Below are positions 8,678-17,795 of a stretch of DNA of 64,000 nt, piece by piece. This DNA comes from Treponema sp. Lineage in GTDB: Bacteria > Spirochaetota > Spirochaetia > Treponematales > Breznakiellaceae. Made by a program: the position numbers and the translations under genes. The stretch is taken from NCBI GenBank assembly GCA_031265845.1, contig JAISCC010000040.1, positions 25,285 to 89,284 of the forward strand, given 5' to 3'. Position 1 is the first letter of the stretch; every line of letters starts with the position of its first letter. Under the pieces are notes generated by a model. The model saw only the letters and a list, made by a program, of their open reading frames with translations, did no database searches and had not been told where the DNA came from.

Positions 8678-9559
8678 GTGGGGTGGCTGAGGATAATGGC
8701 GCGGGGAGCGGCCGTCATGTCGATTATGATGTGCGCCGCAACAGTGTGGGCGATGGATCGCCCGTCGCCGGAAGCGGTTTTGATTGGCAATTTTGGAATG
8801 GATTCCGGATCGGGCGATCCGCGTGTGGGCGATGTGTATGCAGGCGGCGGCGCGGTGCGGGCTGTGGAGACCGGCGAGGCGCTTTTCAGCCGGAGCGTGT
8901 CCGACCGCGCGTCGCGATTGCCCTCGCCGCTGGGAGAGTGGACCGCTATAGATCATGGGGATGGGCTGGTCAGCCTGTACGGGCGGCTTGAGGGAGGAAG
9001 GACGAGCCGTCTTCCCCCGGTGGTGGAGAAAGGCGCGATAGTGGGTTCCGCCGGAGCGACCGGATGGTCTGAAGTGGAGGGCTTTTACTATTCGTTGTTC
9101 GACCGGAAAGAGAGGCGATGGGTGAATCCCGCTGTGATAGAGGGCCCGCGCAATGACAGGCGCGCGCCTGTCATACAGTCAGTGACGCTGAGGGATGCGC
9201 AAGGCAGAGTGATTGATGCGTCGCAGGCGAAAGGACTTTTGCAGGGGAGGCGGACCGTGTTCGTGGCTACGGCGGATTACGCGGAGATCGGAGAGGCGTC
9301 GCTCGCGCCGTTCAGGGTGGTGTGTTCGTTGAACGGCCGTGAAGTCGGAGCGGTCGCGCTGGAGGCGTTGTCGGCGCGGGATGGAAGGATGTGGATATAC
9401 CGGAACGGGCTTGTGCCGGTCGAACAGGTGTATGCCGGGGCGCTTGGTTTTGAATTGGGGGAGGTCGTCTTCATCCGGGGGCAGGCGGACCTGGAGATCC
9501 TCGTTCAGGACTCCGACGGAAACGTCCAACGGGCGGAGCACCATTTTATAGTAGAGTAG
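8678..9559 (+). CDS. M23/LytM-like protein lacking catalytic metal ligands
   Basis: 293 residues starting at GTG (8678) behind TAGGAG. A signal peptide (residues 1-25, ending AATVWA) is followed by a fold that tracks M23 peptidases: VGDVYAGGGAVRAVETGEA, then WTAIDHGDGLVSLYGRLEGG. The usual G-H-x-G-x-D zinc motif reads NFGMDSGSGD, without the His, and the final HxH is replaced by LYGRL. It is therefore probably not an active endopeptidase but a LytM-type regulator or binding protein in the periplasm. It overlaps nothing and lies 5 bp before the LolD homologue, linking it to envelope lipoprotein traffic. Confidence 0.75.
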   Translation: MGWLRIMARGAAVMSIMMCAATVWAMDRPSPEAVLIGNFGMDSGSGDPRVGDVYAGGGAVRAVETGEALFSRSVSDRASRLPSPLGEWTAIDHGDGLVSLYGRLEGGRTSRLPPVVEKGAIVGSAGATGWSEVEGFYYSLFDRKERRWVNPAVIEGPRNDRRAPVIQSVTLRDAQGRVIDASQAKGLLQGRRTVFVATADYAEIGEASLAPFRVVCSLNGREVGAVALEALSARDGRMWIYRNGLVPVEQVYAGALGFELGEVVFIRGQADLEILVQDSDGNVQRAEHHFIVE

Positions 9560-9564
9560 AAAGC

Positions 9565-10236
9565 ATGGAGGATATTGTTAAAGTAGAAAATCTGGTGAAA
9601 AACTACACCTCGGGCGCGGAGACTCTCCACATACTGCGCGGCGTCAGCTTTTCCCTGGAAAACTCCGCTTCCCTCGCCATAACCGGTCAAAGTGGAAGCG
9701 GAAAAAGCACGTTGCTCAATATTTTGGGAGGACTTGATAAAAGCGACTCAGGCTCCGTTGTGGTGGCGGGCATGGAAATTACCGGGCTCTCCGAAAAAAA
9801 ACTGTCCGCATACCGAAGTCGTCAAGTGGGCTTTATTTTTCAGTTCCATTACCTTCTTAAAGACTTCACCGCTTTGGAAAACGTGATGCTTCCCGCCTAT
9901 ATGTTTGGCATGAAAAAAAAAGCCGCTTTTGAGAGGGCGCGGGCTTTGCTCTCTGATGTGAGGCTCGACGACCGCATCGGCCATTATCCGTCTCAACTTT
10001 CAGGCGGCGAGCGGCAGCGAGTCGCCGTCGCCCGTTCCCTGGTGAACGATCCCGCCATTATTCTTGCCGATGAACCGACCGGCAACCTGGATCCTGACAA
10101 CAGCGACATGGTTGCGGAAATGCTCTACGAAACCTCACGCAAACGGGGGAAAACCCTCATCGTGGTGACGCATGATGAAAAAGTCGCAGGCGCCGCCCAA
10201 TGCCATTACACGCTTGAAGCGGGGGCGTTGCAATGA
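9565..10236 (+). CDS. lolD: LolD-type ABC transporter ATPase
   Basis: 223 residues with Walker [10 protein letters not shown] (near residue 40), Q-loop [20 protein letters not shown], signature [14 protein letters not shown], Walker [13 protein letters not shown] and switch His VVTHDEK. The [11 protein letters not shown] segment is typical of the LolD/MacB/FtsE-like class. With the permease encoded next (4-bp overlap) it would release lipoproteins from the inner membrane for transfer to the outer membrane. The class can also serve other substrates, so LolD is the likeliest rather than certain name. Confidence 0.8.
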   Translation: MEDIVKVENLVKNYTSGAETLHILRGVSFSLENSASLAITGQSGSGKSTLLNILGGLDKSDSGSVVVAGMEITGLSEKKLSAYRSRQVGFIFQFHYLLKDFTALENVMLPAYMFGMKKKAAFERARALLSDVRLDDRIGHYPSQLSGGERQRVAVARSLVNDPAIILADEPTGNLDPDNSDMVAEMLYETSRKRGKTLIVVTHDEKVAGAAQCHYTLEAGALQ

Positions 10237-11501
10237 GCGGCGCCGTCTTCTTCATCGCAATCCGTTATCTTCTTGGACGGGCAAAGGAAGGCGGCAGGTA
10301 TTTGCGCGGCGCCGCCGCCGGAATAGCGGTGAGCCTTGTGCCTATCGTCGTCACCCTCATCGTGGCGGACGGCATGATCCGCGGCATCACGGACAGGTAC
10401 CTGGAGTTGGGAACCGGGCATGTGCAGGTGTATGACTTCGCCGGAGCCGAAAGCCTGGAAGAGATAAAAGGCAAAGTCGCGGCTCAAGAGGATGTGCGGG
10501 GGGCGTGGATAGAATGGCAGGGCATGGGCGTGTTGGTAGGCGGCAAAGGAAAAGCGGGAGCCTCAATACGCGCCATAGAGAGCGGATTCTGGGAAGACGA
10601 AGGCGCGTCGGCTTTTCTGGAAGTCGTCTCTGGAGACGCCCGCTTTGAAGCCGACAACGAAGTGTTTCTTGGCGAGGCGCTGGCGGAGTCCATTGGCGCG
10701 GAGGCGGGAGACACGGTGCGTCTTATGACCGTGCGCATCGCCAATGACGGCAGAAGCGTGCCGCGCATGACTCCGTTCAAGGTAAAAGCCGTTGTGTCCT
10801 CCGGATACCGTGAAATAGACGCGCTGTGGTGCATAACAACATATGTTGCCGGCAAACGCATATTTGCCGGCGCCGAAAGCGCCTCAAATTCGTTCCTCTT
10901 GCTTAAAATCAACGATCCGTATAAAGACGCCGATTCCTGTGTCCGCTCCCTCTACGCTCTCCTGGGCGCGGGGTACGGGGTGTACACATGGAAAGAGATG
11001 CAGCTTGCCCAGTACAGCTCGTATGAATCCACTCGCCAGACGCTTCTTTTCATCATGGCGCTCATTGTCATTATAGCGGCGGTCAATGTGTCTTCCGCAA
11101 CTTCCATGCTGGCGATTGAGCGGCAGAAGGATATTGCGGCGCTTAAAGCCGCAGGGGCAAGTCCGGCGTTCACCAGTCGGATATTCGTATGGGCCGCGTT
11201 CATCACCGGCCTTGTCGGGGCGGTTGCGGGCATAGCCGCAGGACTTTGCATCGGATTATCCATCAATCCTATTATTAGAGCGCTTGAAGCGGTCATCAAC
11301 TTTTTTATGTTCGGATTCAGCGCCGGACGCTTCAAACTGCTCGATCCCAATTACTACCTCGAACAATTTCCCGTCATCATTGACTGGCTCACCATTCTGA
11401 TTATCGGGGTTTTCACCGTGCTGTGTTCGATAGTCGCTTCGTATCTGCCGGCGCGAAGGGCTGGGACATTAAAACCGCTGGAAATTCTACGGAAATTGTA
11501 A
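10233..11501 (+). CDS. lolE: LolC/LolE-type ABC permease
   Basis: 422 residues. The start overlaps the LolD stop in ATGA, indicating coupled translation. Topology is one N-terminal helix (about residues 28-50), a large periplasmic MacB-PCD-like domain to about residue 275, then three helices (VIIAAVNVSSATSMLAIERQ, FVWAAFITGLVGAVAGIAAG and the end). The cytoplasmic motif IERQKDIAALKAAGASP is characteristic of LolC/E and FtsX-like permeases. A single permease gene implies a homodimer, as in other bacteria with one LolF/E-type subunit. Confidence 0.8.
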   Translation: MSGAVFFIAIRYLLGRAKEGGRYLRGAAAGIAVSLVPIVVTLIVADGMIRGITDRYLELGTGHVQVYDFAGAESLEEIKGKVAAQEDVRGAWIEWQGMGVLVGGKGKAGASIRAIESGFWEDEGASAFLEVVSGDARFEADNEVFLGEALAESIGAEAGDTVRLMTVRIANDGRSVPRMTPFKVKAVVSSGYREIDALWCITTYVAGKRIFAGAESASNSFLLLKINDPYKDADSCVRSLYALLGAGYGVYTWKEMQLAQYSSYESTRQTLLFIMALIVIIAAVNVSSATSMLAIERQKDIAALKAAGASPAFTSRIFVWAAFITGLVGAVAGIAAGLCIGLSINPIIRALEAVINFFMFGFSAGRFKLLDPNYYLEQFPVIIDWLTILIIGVFTVLCSIVASYLPARRAGTLKPLEILRKL

Positions 11502-11524
11502 ACGGCAAAGACAGCGCCGTTTTG
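11498..11524 (+). terminator. possible terminator hairpin after the Lol operon
   Basis: AAACGGC and GCCGTTTT can pair across a short loop right after the permease stop, before the convergent outer-membrane gene. The U-run is only four bases, so efficiency is uncertain. Confidence 0.4.
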
Positions 11525-11548
11525 CGGCGTGTCTTAAGCCGCCCGCCA

Positions 11549-13162
11549 TCACCACCGCCACGAACCGCCGACGCTCCAATAGTTGACAACGCCGTTGTTG
11601 TCTCTCACTAAATTTCTGTTCCACCCATATTCAAACACATAATTCGCAAACAGGGAAAATTCCCCAAACGAAAAGAACGGCAGTCTCCACGCCACCCCCA
11701 GTCCTGCGGCAAGGCGCGTGTCAAGAGTATTCTGGGTTAGAAAGCGAATCTCACTGTAATTGTTGCCGTCTTTGGTGGAACCGTCGTCATAGATGGAGCC
11801 GTCATGCCGTTCTCCGGAATTTTCCCAATCACTGTCAGGAACATTCCCGGAAGCGTTCCCATGTTGGGTGAAATAGAGCGTTGCGGAAACGTCAAGGTTG
11901 CGGATCGTCCGCCACGAACTCTTAAGCGATATTTTATGCGAATTCGGGTCAAGCTCGGAGCCTAAATTGCGTCCTCCGTGGGAATAGATGAGATAATTTG
12001 GTTTCTCAACCTCATAACGGTCAGTCTCCGGTACGTTCCAATGCGAATACATGTACGGGAAGATGATGGTGTAATCCGCCTGGAGCGACGCGAGCGGGCT
12101 TTCCGGCGGCGCCCATGCAAGCCCCACCTGACCGGAAAATTTGTACTTGGTGTTCCACTTAAAACGCATAAAGTCGTTCATATGAAAATCATCTACATAC
12201 ACTTGCCCAAGCAACCGGATGTTGCCGGGAATGTCCCATCGTATGTGAAAGCCAATGAACGAGTTGTCTCCAAAATCGCTGAGAGCTTGCGATGTGAACA
12301 ACACCGCAAAGGGAACAAGGTACAGATATTCCATGCGCCCGCCCCATATCACCGATTCCTGCAATCCGAATTCAAGATTGGGCAGCGGGTTAAAATTAAT
12401 CGAATGAAATATAAGATATTTGTTGGGGAATCTGCCGTCTCCAAAATCATTGGAAGCGGCGAGCGTCATAAGCAGCATTTCAAAAGATCCCTTGGGTCGC
12501 CGAACATTGAGGCTGAAATGCCCGGCGCGTCCAGCTTGAGGGCCAACCACCGTACTGTTTTCATAAAAGGGCCCTATTGCAGTGCGGTTTACGCCCGCTT
12601 GAAAATAAAGGCTGCCGCTTCCAAAAGCCGTGGCTGACGTCCAGTCAGGATAAAACCAAAACTTCCCCGCGTTCACATTGTCAAGAATAAGATCAGGAAA
12701 TGGAGAATAGGTTCCGGGCACCCGCAACTCCTCGCCGGGCTTGCTTTCCGAAGCGTAGAAGCTGAAAAAGTAGCTGGCGGTAATCCAATCCATGAGCCGA
12801 AAAGCGCCGTCAATGGCCGGCGCAAACGTCAGCATCGTGTCGCCGTCTTGGCCAACAACCTCCGCTTGAACGCCCGCGTGTAAAAAGCGCGATCCCCGAC
12901 TAAATTCCGCCTTATACGCCGCGGCTTTTTCCCGATCCTCAACGCCGCCCCGCTCAATCACAGCGTCCAGCAACTCGTCAATAAGCTGTAGTGGATAGGG
13001 GCGGATCAACGGCAGGGACTGCGTTATGTATCCATTCGCCGCCCACCGGTCAATATCCTTATAGATTCTGTCATTAGGATCATGAATGATCTGCGCTCCA
13101 AGCCGCGCGCCAAGCGTGGAAGCCAGCGCAAAAAAAACGACTGCAATCCAAAACTGTTTCAT
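11549..13162 (-). CDS. outer-membrane beta-barrel protein, Wzi/capsule-assembly-like
   Basis: 537 residues from MKQFWIAVVFFALAST at 13162, which follows AAAGGAG; the longer frame to 13204 lacks a ribosome site. A signal peptide ends near GAQI. The mature N-terminus has the helical segment YKDIDRWAANGYI and RPYPLQLIDELLDAVIE, seen in capsule-assembly Wzi-like proteins. Alternating strands rich in Tyr/Trp follow, ending in YWSVGGSWRW, a barrel-like C-terminus with terminal aromatic residue. It shares architecture with the next gene upstream. Likely in the outer membrane; the ligand or role is unknown. Confidence 0.7.
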   Translation of the reverse strand: MKQFWIAVVFFALASTLGARLGAQIIHDPNDRIYKDIDRWAANGYITQSLPLIRPYPLQLIDELLDAVIERGGVEDREKAAAYKAEFSRGSRFLHAGVQAEVVGQDGDTMLTFAPAIDGAFRLMDWITASYFFSFYASESKPGEELRVPGTYSPFPDLILDNVNAGKFWFYPDWTSATAFGSGSLYFQAGVNRTAIGPFYENSTVVGPQAGRAGHFSLNVRRPKGSFEMLLMTLAASNDFGDGRFPNKYLIFHSINFNPLPNLEFGLQESVIWGGRMEYLYLVPFAVLFTSQALSDFGDNSFIGFHIRWDIPGNIRLLGQVYVDDFHMNDFMRFKWNTKYKFSGQVGLAWAPPESPLASLQADYTIIFPYMYSHWNVPETDRYEVEKPNYLIYSHGGRNLGSELDPNSHKISLKSSWRTIRNLDVSATLYFTQHGNASGNVPDSDWENSGERHDGSIYDDGSTKDGNNYSEIRFLTQNTLDTRLAAGLGVAWRLPFFSFGEFSLFANYVFEYGWNRNLVRDNNGVVNYWSVGGSWRW

Positions 13163-13214
13163 AAAACTCACTCCTTTATAATAGCGTCTCATCGCCGGTA
13201 CCATTGGCGCATAC

Positions 13215-13306
13215 GCCCGTATACGCGACAGGTGTCTGGGCGTATACCCGACAGGCGTGCGCCCGTATACGCGGTAGGCGCACGGGCGTATACCTGCTGG
13301 TGATTA
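13215..13306. repeat. four 23-bp tandem repeats centred on GTATAC
   Basis: The palindrome GTATAC recurs at 13219, 13242, 13265 and 13288, exactly 23 bp apart. Units alternate GCCCGTATACGCG and GGGCGTATACC, so adjacent units can pair with each other. The array fills the gap between the two barrel genes, just upstream of the second one's ribosome site on the minus strand. Confidence 0.85.
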
Positions 13307-14932
13307 ATACGTACATTTTACGCTTACCATCGCGTCAAATCCATATTCCCGCGCGCCGGATGTATGCCCGTGATTGAAAACGACGCTCCCGCCCGCCTGG
13401 GCTGAAAGCTCCAGCCACGAGAGAGGCTTCCAGTTTGACCCGACGGCGAGGGTCAGTTTGTTTTCCGGTATGCCGCTTGGCGTTTTCTCGGCGCTGGACT
13501 CCTTTCCCATACTCCAGTCCCACTCAAGCCTATGCATCCCTTTCTGGACAAACGCGACGTTCAGAGAAAACCCGAGGTTTTCTTTTGAGAGCCTCGCTCC
13601 CGCCATATACAACATGGAGTCCCTGCCTTCTGGATGTCCTATCCACCTGTACCGCAAAGGCTCGCTGTCGGAAATACGGCGCATCCAAATGTAGCTTGCA
13701 AACGGGGTGGAAAGAATATAGAGGTAGGGGTCCGCATACATGTATTCCGCGTAAAAAGACGCGCCCCAACCCGCAAGATCGCGGGTGTATTCCAGCCCGA
13801 CCAAAAAACCAGTCGCGTTGGGCGCCTGCGATTCGGGCCAATGTTCAAGCTCGTACGGCGTAGACCATTCGTTCATCGCAAATTGGCCATAGGCCGCAAG
13901 GGATGGCAGTATGGCCCAGCTTGCGTCAAGCGAAAAAAGCGATCCCACCATATCTGAACGCTCTCCTTCGCCCCAACTGTCGTCATAATCGCGCCACGCC
14001 GCAAAAGAGTGGAATATCGCCAAAGGGTTGAGAAAACGCAGTTCAAGCGGAGCGTTCCCCACCATAATTCCCTCCGTAAGCCCCAAAGACACCCGTTTGA
14101 ACAGCCGAACGTCAAGCCTATGCACGTAAAGATGCCGTTGCGTCGTGCTGGCGAGAGCGCCTTCTTTCACTTCCGCGTCCATTATTGGCCCTATTACAAG
14201 CGGCGTCTGAGTCACCATAAGCGAATACTTGATTGCTGATGAAAACACCGAAAACCGCGCCATGTCATAATAATCGGGCGTGTCTGAAACAGTCATGTTG
14301 CCGGAGCGTCCAAGTCCATAGGAAAGCCTGTCCCTCCCTATTTCAAAATTCCACCACGCGCCGCCGGCGGCGAAAAAGGCGCGCAAGGGCATGCTTATAT
14401 CGATCTGCCCCGCGTCAAGCGGAATGTTCGATCCAACATACGCGCCGGCTTCATTGAAGTACGATTTCGACCGCGCCAACATGGGGGCTATAAACAACTG
14501 CGCCTTGTCCGCGGCATACACATTCACGGGCAGCGTCAGCAACGGGGGGCTGTCTTTGTCGCTTTGCGTCCACGGAATGTCGGGGTTTGTCCGTACTCGC
14601 GCTTCCACGCCGGCTTGTATGTGGGCGTCCACGCTGAGAAACCCGCTTGAATAGAGCGGCGTGGGGTTGATCGCTTCCAGTACGCGCTTGTACGCCGCTT
14701 CGCCGGCAGGGGTCAGGCTGTCCGCGTCAATGTCTTGCAGTATGAGCGCCACTTCGTCCCGTGAAAGCGGCGGTGTCAGAGACAGCAAACTTTTCCCCGA
14801 CTGAATCGCCAAAAAACGCAGGTCTTCCAGCGCCGGATCGCCCGCCGAAATCATGGTGAAAGGAGAAGCGAATGTAAAAGCCGGAAAGAAGACAAGAAAA
14901 AATACGAGAAAAAGAAAACCATGCTGTTCCAT
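13304..14932 (-). CDS. outer-membrane beta-barrel protein, paralogue of the neighbouring Wzi-like protein
   Basis: 542 residues from MEQHGFLFLVFFLVFF at 14932. The open frame continues to 15076, but those residues cross a strong hairpin and precede the evident signal peptide (cleavage near TFAS). No good ribosome site precedes 14932, so the start is uncertain. The early helical part (PLSRDEVALILQDIDADSL) matches the Wzi-type N-terminal pattern. Strand-like repeats follow: WWNFEIGRDRLSYGLGRSG, GWGASFYAEYMYADP, and the end FDAMVSVKCTY. It probably is an outer-membrane protein that arose by duplication with the downstream gene. Confidence 0.7.
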   Translation of the reverse strand: MEQHGFLFLVFFLVFFPAFTFASPFTMISAGDPALEDLRFLAIQSGKSLLSLTPPLSRDEVALILQDIDADSLTPAGEAAYKRVLEAINPTPLYSSGFLSVDAHIQAGVEARVRTNPDIPWTQSDKDSPPLLTLPVNVYAADKAQLFIAPMLARSKSYFNEAGAYVGSNIPLDAGQIDISMPLRAFFAAGGAWWNFEIGRDRLSYGLGRSGNMTVSDTPDYYDMARFSVFSSAIKYSLMVTQTPLVIGPIMDAEVKEGALASTTQRHLYVHRLDVRLFKRVSLGLTEGIMVGNAPLELRFLNPLAIFHSFAAWRDYDDSWGEGERSDMVGSLFSLDASWAILPSLAAYGQFAMNEWSTPYELEHWPESQAPNATGFLVGLEYTRDLAGWGASFYAEYMYADPYLYILSTPFASYIWMRRISDSEPLRYRWIGHPEGRDSMLYMAGARLSKENLGFSLNVAFVQKGMHRLEWDWSMGKESSAEKTPSGIPENKLTLAVGSNWKPLSWLELSAQAGGSVVFNHGHTSGAREYGFDAMVSVKCTY

Positions 14933-14997
14933 GATGTCAAACGTTGAAAAAAGGAGCCGACATCGGCTTGCCGTTGGGCTTTGACCGCTTTTCCCGA

Positions 14998-15055
14998 AGC
15001 CTGTTTCATCGAACCTTTGGCTCGCAAACCGGGAGTTGGTGTTTTGAAACAGGCT
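14998..15055. repeat. inverted repeat with AGCCTGTTTCA / TGAAACAGGCT arms
   Basis: Perfect 11-bp arms (14998-15008 and 15045-15055) flank a 36-nt interior. It lies upstream of the outer-membrane gene. The arms resemble the TTTCAAA/TTTGAAA hairpins near 2011, 36127, 41738 and 45773. The rest of 14933-15278 has a 61-codon minus frame (15083-15268) ending in a Tyr-rich barrel-like tail; I cannot support it as a gene. Confidence 0.6.
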
Positions 15056-15278
15056 CTGACATGCATCTAATTTCATATTCTATTAATAATAGTTGACTTT
15101 CTTATAAAAATCAAGGGACAGAGAGCAAAAACCTGCAAGTGCAACCGGCTGCCAGAAACGCCTCACGTTAATACCTGCATGGTACCGCCACACATCAAAT
15201 CCATGACCTCGCTTGTCGTATACATGATTCATAGTAAAAAGGAGCGTTTCTCCATCTTCACACAGCAAAAACAGGAAC

Positions 15279-15314
15279 TTGACAATATTTTGACCCTAAT
15301 ATATTATAAATTGT
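15279..15314 (+). promoter_or_regulatory. consensus promoter for the restriction locus, leaderless layout
   Basis: TTGACA (15279-15284), 17-nt spacer, TATTAT (15302-15307), then ATG at 15315, seven bases after the -10. No ribosome site can fit, so translation would begin at the mRNA's first bases. Confidence 0.75.
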
Positions 15315-15681
15315 ATGGGAATGGCTATTGAAGAATTCAAAGAAAAATTTCAAAAAATAAAAAACATGAATTATGTTCCCTCTCTGATGCGCGGTCCAAC
15401 CGGAATCGGCTATACGCTTGAAACATTATTGGGCATTACGGAAAACAACGATGCGAAACCTGACATTGACGGCGCTGAATTAAAAGCGCATAGAAGCAAA
15501 TAATTTAATTACATTATTTACATTTAATAACAAAGCGTGGAAAATGCCGCCGCTTGAAGCGGTGAAAGCGTATGGCAGTTTAGACCGTGACGGACGGCAG
15601 GGTTTGTATTACACAATGTCCCGCTCTCATTTATGCGGTTGCTTTTACGGAATTACGGGACAACAAAGAGTATTTTCATAA
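15315..15681 (+). pseudogene. MvaI/BcnI-type restriction endonuclease, broken and truncated
   Basis: The first frame (15315-15503) reads IKNMNYVPSLMRGPTGIGYT, LETLLGITENN and DIDGAELKAHRSK, the N-terminal signature of the MvaI/BcnI family, which cuts CCWGG/CCSGG-type sites. It stops after 62 codons. Another frame continues the same protein: FTFNNKAWKMPPLEAVKAYG, LDRDGRQGLYYTMSRS, ending at 15681. The family is about 250 residues, so roughly half is lost as well as the frame. It heads an AT-rich island with other restriction-modification remains. Confidence 0.75.
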
Positions 15682-15693
15682 AAGGAATATGTT

Positions 15694-15888
15694 ATGCAAT
15701 TCGAAAAAGAAATTTGTAACGAATGTGGACGCGCAGTTCATTTTGGGTCTGGTTTATTTGTAAACCGAGTCGCGGATTTAAATGATATCGAGACAAGAAT
15801 TGAAATGAGAAAACCTTTTCCTAACGGCGAATATATTTGTTGTGAATGTACATATCAGATATATGAATATCCCTATGTTGGAAATTAG
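15694..15888 (+). CDS. small cysteine-rich protein (64 aa), probable zinc finger
   Basis: ATG at 15694 follows AAAGGA. Cysteines pair as CNECGR near the start and ICCECTY near the end, a likely zinc site. No family recognised. It overlaps the start of the next gene by about 14 bp, so the two are probably co-translated. Confidence 0.5.
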   Translation: MQFEKEICNECGRAVHFGSGLFVNRVADLNDIETRIEMRKPFPNGEYICCECTYQIYEYPYVGN

Positions 15889-16891
15889 AGAAAGTCAAAT
15901 AGAAGATATTTTTGCCACTCAGCTTGATGAAGTAAAGGCGTTGTTGTCTCTGAGTGAATCACTCACATTATTCGAGAGACAAAAGAAAGTTAACTCCGGC
16001 AGGATTGACCTGTTTTTTATATCGATTTCACATTTGCATTTAATTGAATTAAAAGCGGTTCCTAGCAGGATAGAATTCTGCGACCAGACAATAGGATATA
16101 AAAACGATTTGTTATATTTACAAACAAATAAACAATTACCGCCCTTGCCGCTGCAATCTTATTTAGTATGCCCGCAATTTTCTTATTATCATAAAAATTA
16201 TTGTATTGATAATGGTATTATACCTATTGAATTTTCGCCGTATGAATTGCTAAAAAACTATTATTTTAAAATAAAAGCAATTTCCAGTTTAGTTGCCATC
16301 AAGCCGTCTAATCACGAGCTTTGGAATCTACATTTGCTAAATCCAATACTGTATGCTTTTAATGGTGAAACAACTATCATGTCTTTAAGCGACGCCACAG
16401 GAAAATCAAAAAGCACTGTAGGCAGTTATTTGCGGTTAGCAATGGAATTACAGTTGATTGAAAAAACTGATGCCGATGGTTTATGTTTAACCGCTTTAGG
16501 TAAGAAATATGTATTATTGAAAGATACTAGCGCCGAACGGTTAAATGACAGACAAGTAGAATTATTGAAGGATTTTATTATTAGAAATCCTTTTTCTAGT
16601 CCCGCAATTTACGGCATTTATACGGCTGTTGAAGCAATATTTCTTCTTTCAAAGAATTATTATCCAGTTCCGTTAGTTAAAGCGCACGGTTTTTTTACAA
16701 CGTTAAGCGGAAAACAAAGCGAATGGGCAGAAAAAGCGTCAAACGATGCGTTTGCTATGTATTCTAATTACGCGATAAATTTAGGATTACTCGCAAGAAT
16801 TGGACGTGATTATTATATCACACCTTCCGGCATCCGTTTCATTTTGTTTTTGGAACTTAATAAATCTATTCTTTTGATAAATTCAATATAA
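15875..16891 (+). CDS. putative PD-(D/E)XK (NucS/DUF91-like) nuclease with winged-helix domain
   Basis: 338 residues from MLEIRESQIEDIFATQ; an earlier in-frame ATG exists at 15842. Residues 40-70 read SGRIDLFFISISHLHLIELK, the D...ExK core of NucS/DUF91-like nucleases. A middle part has a helix-turn-helix reading SLSDATGKSKSTVGSYLRLA, then a second winged-helix-like stretch to the end. It lies between halves of a broken restriction-modification locus and shares their AT-rich composition. Its TAA (16889-16891) is followed in the same frame by a DNA methyltransferase fragment, so the two may once have been separated by more sequence or been one reading frame. A restriction-type role is likely but unproven. 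Confidence 0.6.
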   Translation: MLEIRESQIEDIFATQLDEVKALLSLSESLTLFERQKKVNSGRIDLFFISISHLHLIELKAVPSRIEFCDQTIGYKNDLLYLQTNKQLPPLPLQSYLVCPQFSYYHKNYCIDNGIIPIEFSPYELLKNYYFKIKAISSLVAIKPSNHELWNLHLLNPILYAFNGETTIMSLSDATGKSKSTVGSYLRLAMELQLIEKTDADGLCLTALGKKYVLLKDTSAERLNDRQVELLKDFIIRNPFSSPAIYGIYTAVEAIFLLSKNYYPVPLVKAHGFFTTLSGKQSEWAEKASNDAFAMYSNYAINLGLLARIGRDYYITPSGIRFILFLELNKSILLINSI

Positions 16892-17428
16892 TGGCGGCAT
16901 CAAGATAACTATTTTGATGTTGCGCTTACAAGTCCGCCTTACGGGGATTCGAGAACAACCGTAGCATACGGGCAGTTTTCGACATTATCAAATGAATGGC
17001 TTGGCGTAGATTATGCCCGAAAGATTGACACGCGGCTTATGGGCGGCAAAAAATGCAATAAAATTATTACCCAAGGCTGTATCGCCCGCCCAATTTATGA
17101 AATACACCTTCATGACAATAAAAGAACGGCGAAAGTCTCCGCGTTTTATTATGATTTAGACGCATCAATAAAACAAGTCGCTTCTTCGGTGAAGCCTGGC
17201 GGGAAATCAATTTATGTTGTGGGAAACAGGAAAGTAAAAAACACAGAACTCCCTACAGACCAATTTATCGCGGAAAAGTTTGAGGAAAATAATTTTAAGC
17301 ATATAATTACATATAAAAGATTATTAAGCAATAAAGCGATGCCTTCAAGAAACTCGCCGACAAACGAAGTTGGTAAAACGGATAATACCATGTTGTATGA
17401 ATATATTGTTGTTTGTGAAAAGATTTGA
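16892..17428 (+). pseudogene. DNA (cytosine-N4) methyltransferase fragment, N-terminus lost
   Basis: The open frame begins right after the nuclease stop, with no start codon. Motif IV TSPPYGDSRTTVAYGQFS is typical of MvaI-type N4-cytosine methyltransferases. ARKIDTRLMGGKK and ASSVKPGGKSIYVVGNRKVK follow, and it ends normally at 17428. The S-adenosylmethionine motif (FxGxG), which should precede motif IV in this class, is missing. The fragment therefore cannot be an active enzyme and matches the broken endonuclease upstream as its former partner. Confidence 0.7.
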
Positions 17429-17795
17429 TAAAACAAGACTAAACGCTGCGCATACATTACTGTAGACGAATAAAATCATATAATTCATTATTACATAATT
17501 AAATACATATATTTCTCTATGGAATTGTCTACAAATAGTCAACAAAACCGCCTGCTTTATCCTTCTTTTTCTATGGCTTTCCTTTTGTTTCCATCTGTGG
17601 CATGATAAGGCGTATTATGGCGAAACAGAAGGCGACAGCCAATCAATACGATGGGTCGCGGCCGCTTGTAGACAAGTGCGAGACTAGGCATTTCCAATAT
17701 CTGGGATTCCTGCGGGAAACCGGCGCGGATGCCATCGCCGCCTTCGGCAACCGCGATATTAAGCAAATAAAACAGGCTATAGTGTTGAAAAGCTA
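17429..17795. other. intergenic region, AT-rich then GC-richer, no clear gene
   Basis: A 65-codon plus frame (17602-17799) is open but has no motif or ribosome site. I see no RNA gene. It probably is a join between the restriction island and the peptide operon. Confidence 0.35.

Noticed and set aside
15083..15268. 61-codon minus ORF as a third outer-membrane paralogue
   Set aside because: No ribosome site, no signal peptide, and no clear similarity to the two neighbouring barrels beyond an aromatic ending.
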